Origin: an uncultured Oscillospiraceae bacterium
GTDB lineage: Bacteria; Bacillota; Clostridia; Oscillospirales; Acutalibacteraceae
Length of the DNA stretch: 15,506 bases
Direction of reading: 5' to 3'
NCBI GenBank assembly: GCA_910588935.1
Contig: CAJUSM010000067.1
Span: 1 to 15,506 of the forward strand
Within the stretch, counting starts at the first letter, position 1. Every line of letters begins with the position of its first letter. The notes beneath the pieces were generated by a model, which had not been told where the DNA came from, ran no database searches, and saw only the letters and a list, made by a program, of their open reading frames with translations. Below, piece by piece: positions 14,650-15,506 of the stretch. The position numbers and the translations under genes were made by a program.

Positions 14650-14908
14650 GATGCAGTTCTGAACCATATGAAAGCTGGTTTAAGCATGAATCAACCGTAT
14701 AATCATCCAAGCGGGCTACGTCCAGGTCTTTGGCATCGTCCATTGCCACAGCCAGCTTTTCTTTGACTTCTGCCTGAGTTTTGCCCAGAACATTTTTGAT
14801 GATACGCTTACCGGTAGCTGGATCGTAGCCAGCCGTGTATCAGCCTTCCCAGCGGCCGTCTTTACGTTTGCGTATGTTTCCCTCGCCGTTTGCTCTTTTC
14901 TTTGCCAT
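14639..14908 (-). pseudogene. Tn916-type tyrosine integrase, N-terminal fragment with nonsense codon
   Basis: From an ATG at 14908 (with AAAGGGGG upstream) the frame reads MAKKRANGEGNIRKRKDGRWEG, then a TGA (plus 14840-14842) where relatives have Arg. It continues in the same frame with YTAGYDPATGKR, KNVLGKTQAEVKEKLA and LDDYTVDSC. This is the arm-type DNA-binding domain and the start of the linker of Tn916/ICE-type tyrosine recombinases. Similarity ends near 14700, and the core-binding and catalytic domains are missing. The tail of the frame overlaps the end of the S51-like gene on the opposite strand. It is therefore a dead remnant of an integrative element. The integrase once faced the tRNA genes, the usual arrangement for a tRNA-targeting island, but no duplicated tRNA end is visible here. 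Confidence 0.85.
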
Positions 14909-15014
14909 AAATCGGCCCCCTTTCTTGACCCCAACACTACCACATATTGCGGGCCTATGTCCAGAGAAATTTTCCGCCGTATTCTTTGTTTTGCAGCTCA
15001 AATTTTGAATAGAG

Positions 15015-15152
15015 TTATCCCTGCATATTGTAGTCGTACCCATAATCCTCCCCGCTGAAACTCTGCCCATGAGCCAACTTTTTCAAAACCTCTCGGCTGC
15101 GCCGCTTACTATCCGACCATGTCGGTATTGGAGGCAGCTCTGGTGTGACTTC
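15015..15152 (-). pseudogene. Unrecognised coding remnant upstream of the integrase fragment
   Basis: A 45-codon open frame, cut off upstream by a stop and without a start codon of its own, reads EVTPELPPIPTWSDSKRRSR and ends in GEDYGYDYNMQG. The composition (basic helix, then an acidic/aromatic tail) looks like the C-terminus of a real protein. It lies just upstream of the integrase remnant on the same strand, where integrative elements carry replication, mobilisation or excision genes. I cannot name the family. The approximately 100 bases between it and the integrase ATG show no feature. Confidence 0.35.
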
Positions 15153-15314
15153 CTATCCTCGCGAGGTATGTGTAGACCACAATTTCATCTCTATACCTAC
15201 CAGTTCAGGCGGCCAATTTCTACCATGTATGAGCGTGTCAGCGCCGATGATAAAATGAAAGAAAACGCCGAGGAAAAAATGTAGTTTTGTGGCGAAGGAG
15301 GTAAAAAAGAGATA

Positions 15315-15353
15315 GACTCCCAATAGGGCGAAAAAGAGCCCGGAAAGGGAGTC
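15315..15353 (+). promoter_or_regulatory. Nested hairpin masking the istA ribosome binding site
   Basis: GACTCCC (15315-15321) pairs with GGGAGTC (15347-15353), and inside it GGGC (15326-15329) pairs with GCCC (15338-15341). The GGGAG used as the probable ribosome binding site of istA lies in the outer stem, five bases before the ATG. Long read-through transcripts would fold and hide it. Confidence 0.5.
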
Positions 15354-15358
15354 AGGAC

Positions 15359-15506
15359 ATGAAAGGAGCACAGTGGATGGATATCCGAAGCGACAGACAA
15401 AAAGGGCTGAGCTATGTGGAGCTGGGACGGAAGTACCACATGGACCCACGGACAGCAAAGCGGTACGCGGAATCACCGCAGAAGCCGGAGTACACATTGA
15501 GCGAAC
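15359..15506 (+). CDS. istA: IS21 transposase IstA, N-terminus (partial)
   Basis: The first 49 codons run off the right edge. The product starts MKGAQWMDIRSDRQKG and continues LSYVELGRKYHMDPRTAKRY and then SPQKPEYTLSE. This is the N-terminal helix-turn-helix of IstA, with the family-typical GLSY...LGRKY..DPRTxKRY pattern before the proline-rich linker. The DDE catalytic core lies beyond the window. IstA catalyses cut-and-paste/circle transposition together with the ATPase IstB. The start at 15359 follows GGGAG. The gene lies just inside the predicted left end of the element, on the strand opposite to the integrase remnant. Confidence 0.85.
   Translation, partial: MKGAQWMDIRSDRQKGLSYVELGRKYHMDPRTAKRYAESPQKPEYTLSE

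Larger units (their letters stand above)
15236..15506 (+). mobile_element. IS21-family insertion sequence, left end (continues beyond window)
   Basis: The element is taken to begin at TGTCAGCGCC (15236). Two direct repeats of 16 bases, matching at 14 positions, lie at 15242-15257 and 15266-15281 with a 24-base period. IS21-family elements characteristically carry such multiple transposase-binding repeats at each end. The istA start follows at 15359. The right end, istB and the target-site duplication lie outside the window, so the exact boundary is inferred from the TGT start alone. Confidence 0.75.

Noticed and set aside
13548..15235. Duplicated tRNA 3' end as an attachment site
   Set aside because: I looked for a second copy of the tRNA-Tyr or tRNA-Thr 3' sequence between the tRNA unit and the IS21 end and found none; any second site lies outside the window.
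15069..15284. 71-codon + strand frame running into the IS21 left end
   Set aside because: It crosses the element boundary and the transposase-binding repeats, is antisense to the coding remnant at 15015-15152, and has no ribosome binding site.
1..15506. CRISPR array or known defence system
   Set aside because: No set of regularly spaced repeats with spacers is present; the only evenly spaced repeats (15242-15281 and 12812-12844) are pairs that fit transposase or regulator sites.

Overview
The window looks like the chromosome of an endospore-forming, gut-type Clostridia bacterium, probably of the Oscillospiraceae group. This rests on a recognisable SpoIVB sporulation peptidase, strong SigA-type promoters (TTGACA-N17-TATAAT), AGGAGG ribosome binding sites, fairly GC-rich core genes, and Firmicutes mobile DNA (a Tn916-like integrase remnant and the start of an IS21 element). 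The taxonomic placement is inference; no rRNA or other marker gene is present.

Layout. (1) 1-1650, + strand: a small DUF5655-family protein with its own promoter, then a protein joining a complete ricin-type beta-trefoil (three QxW repeats) to a lysine/alanine/proline-rich, histone H1-like tail. The second gene has a consensus promoter, a structured leader of about 150 nt and a terminator. (2) 1670-5786, - strand: a two-gene unit of a membrane hybrid histidine kinase (CHASE/Cache-like sensor, HisKA, HATPase, two receiver domains) followed 11 nt later by an extracellular solute-binding lipoprotein, with no permease genes beside it. (3) 5949-11349, - strand: a four-gene surface-glycan operon with a clear promoter and terminator. 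It encodes a GtrII-like multi-membrane glucosyltransferase (frameshifted in a T6 run), a GtrB/DPM1-like GT2 transferase, an ATP-grasp ligase and a polysaccharide deacetylase without a signal peptide. The deacetylase and ligase suggest that a sugar amine is exposed and then capped with a carboxylic or amino acid (inference). (4) 11352-12552, - strand: spoIVB with a terminator. (5) 12553-13335: a divergent small basic protein of 66 residues, then a stretch without a recognisable gene. (6) 13286-13600, + strand: a tRNA-Thr(UGU)-tRNA-Tyr(GUA) unit with promoter and terminator. (7) 13600-15506: accessory DNA beside the tRNAs. It holds an AT-richer S51-family peptidase-like gene, a nonsense-mutated fragment of a Tn916-type integrase on the - strand, a further unrecognised coding remnant, and the left end of an IS21-family element with the start of istA.

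Most worth following up are the ricin/H1-tail protein and its leader, the GtrII-GtrB-ATP-grasp-deacetylase cassette with its frameshift, and the sensor kinase/orphan binding-protein pair. The right-hand end is a decaying genomic island at a tRNA locus. I found no CRISPR array and no recognisable defence system.
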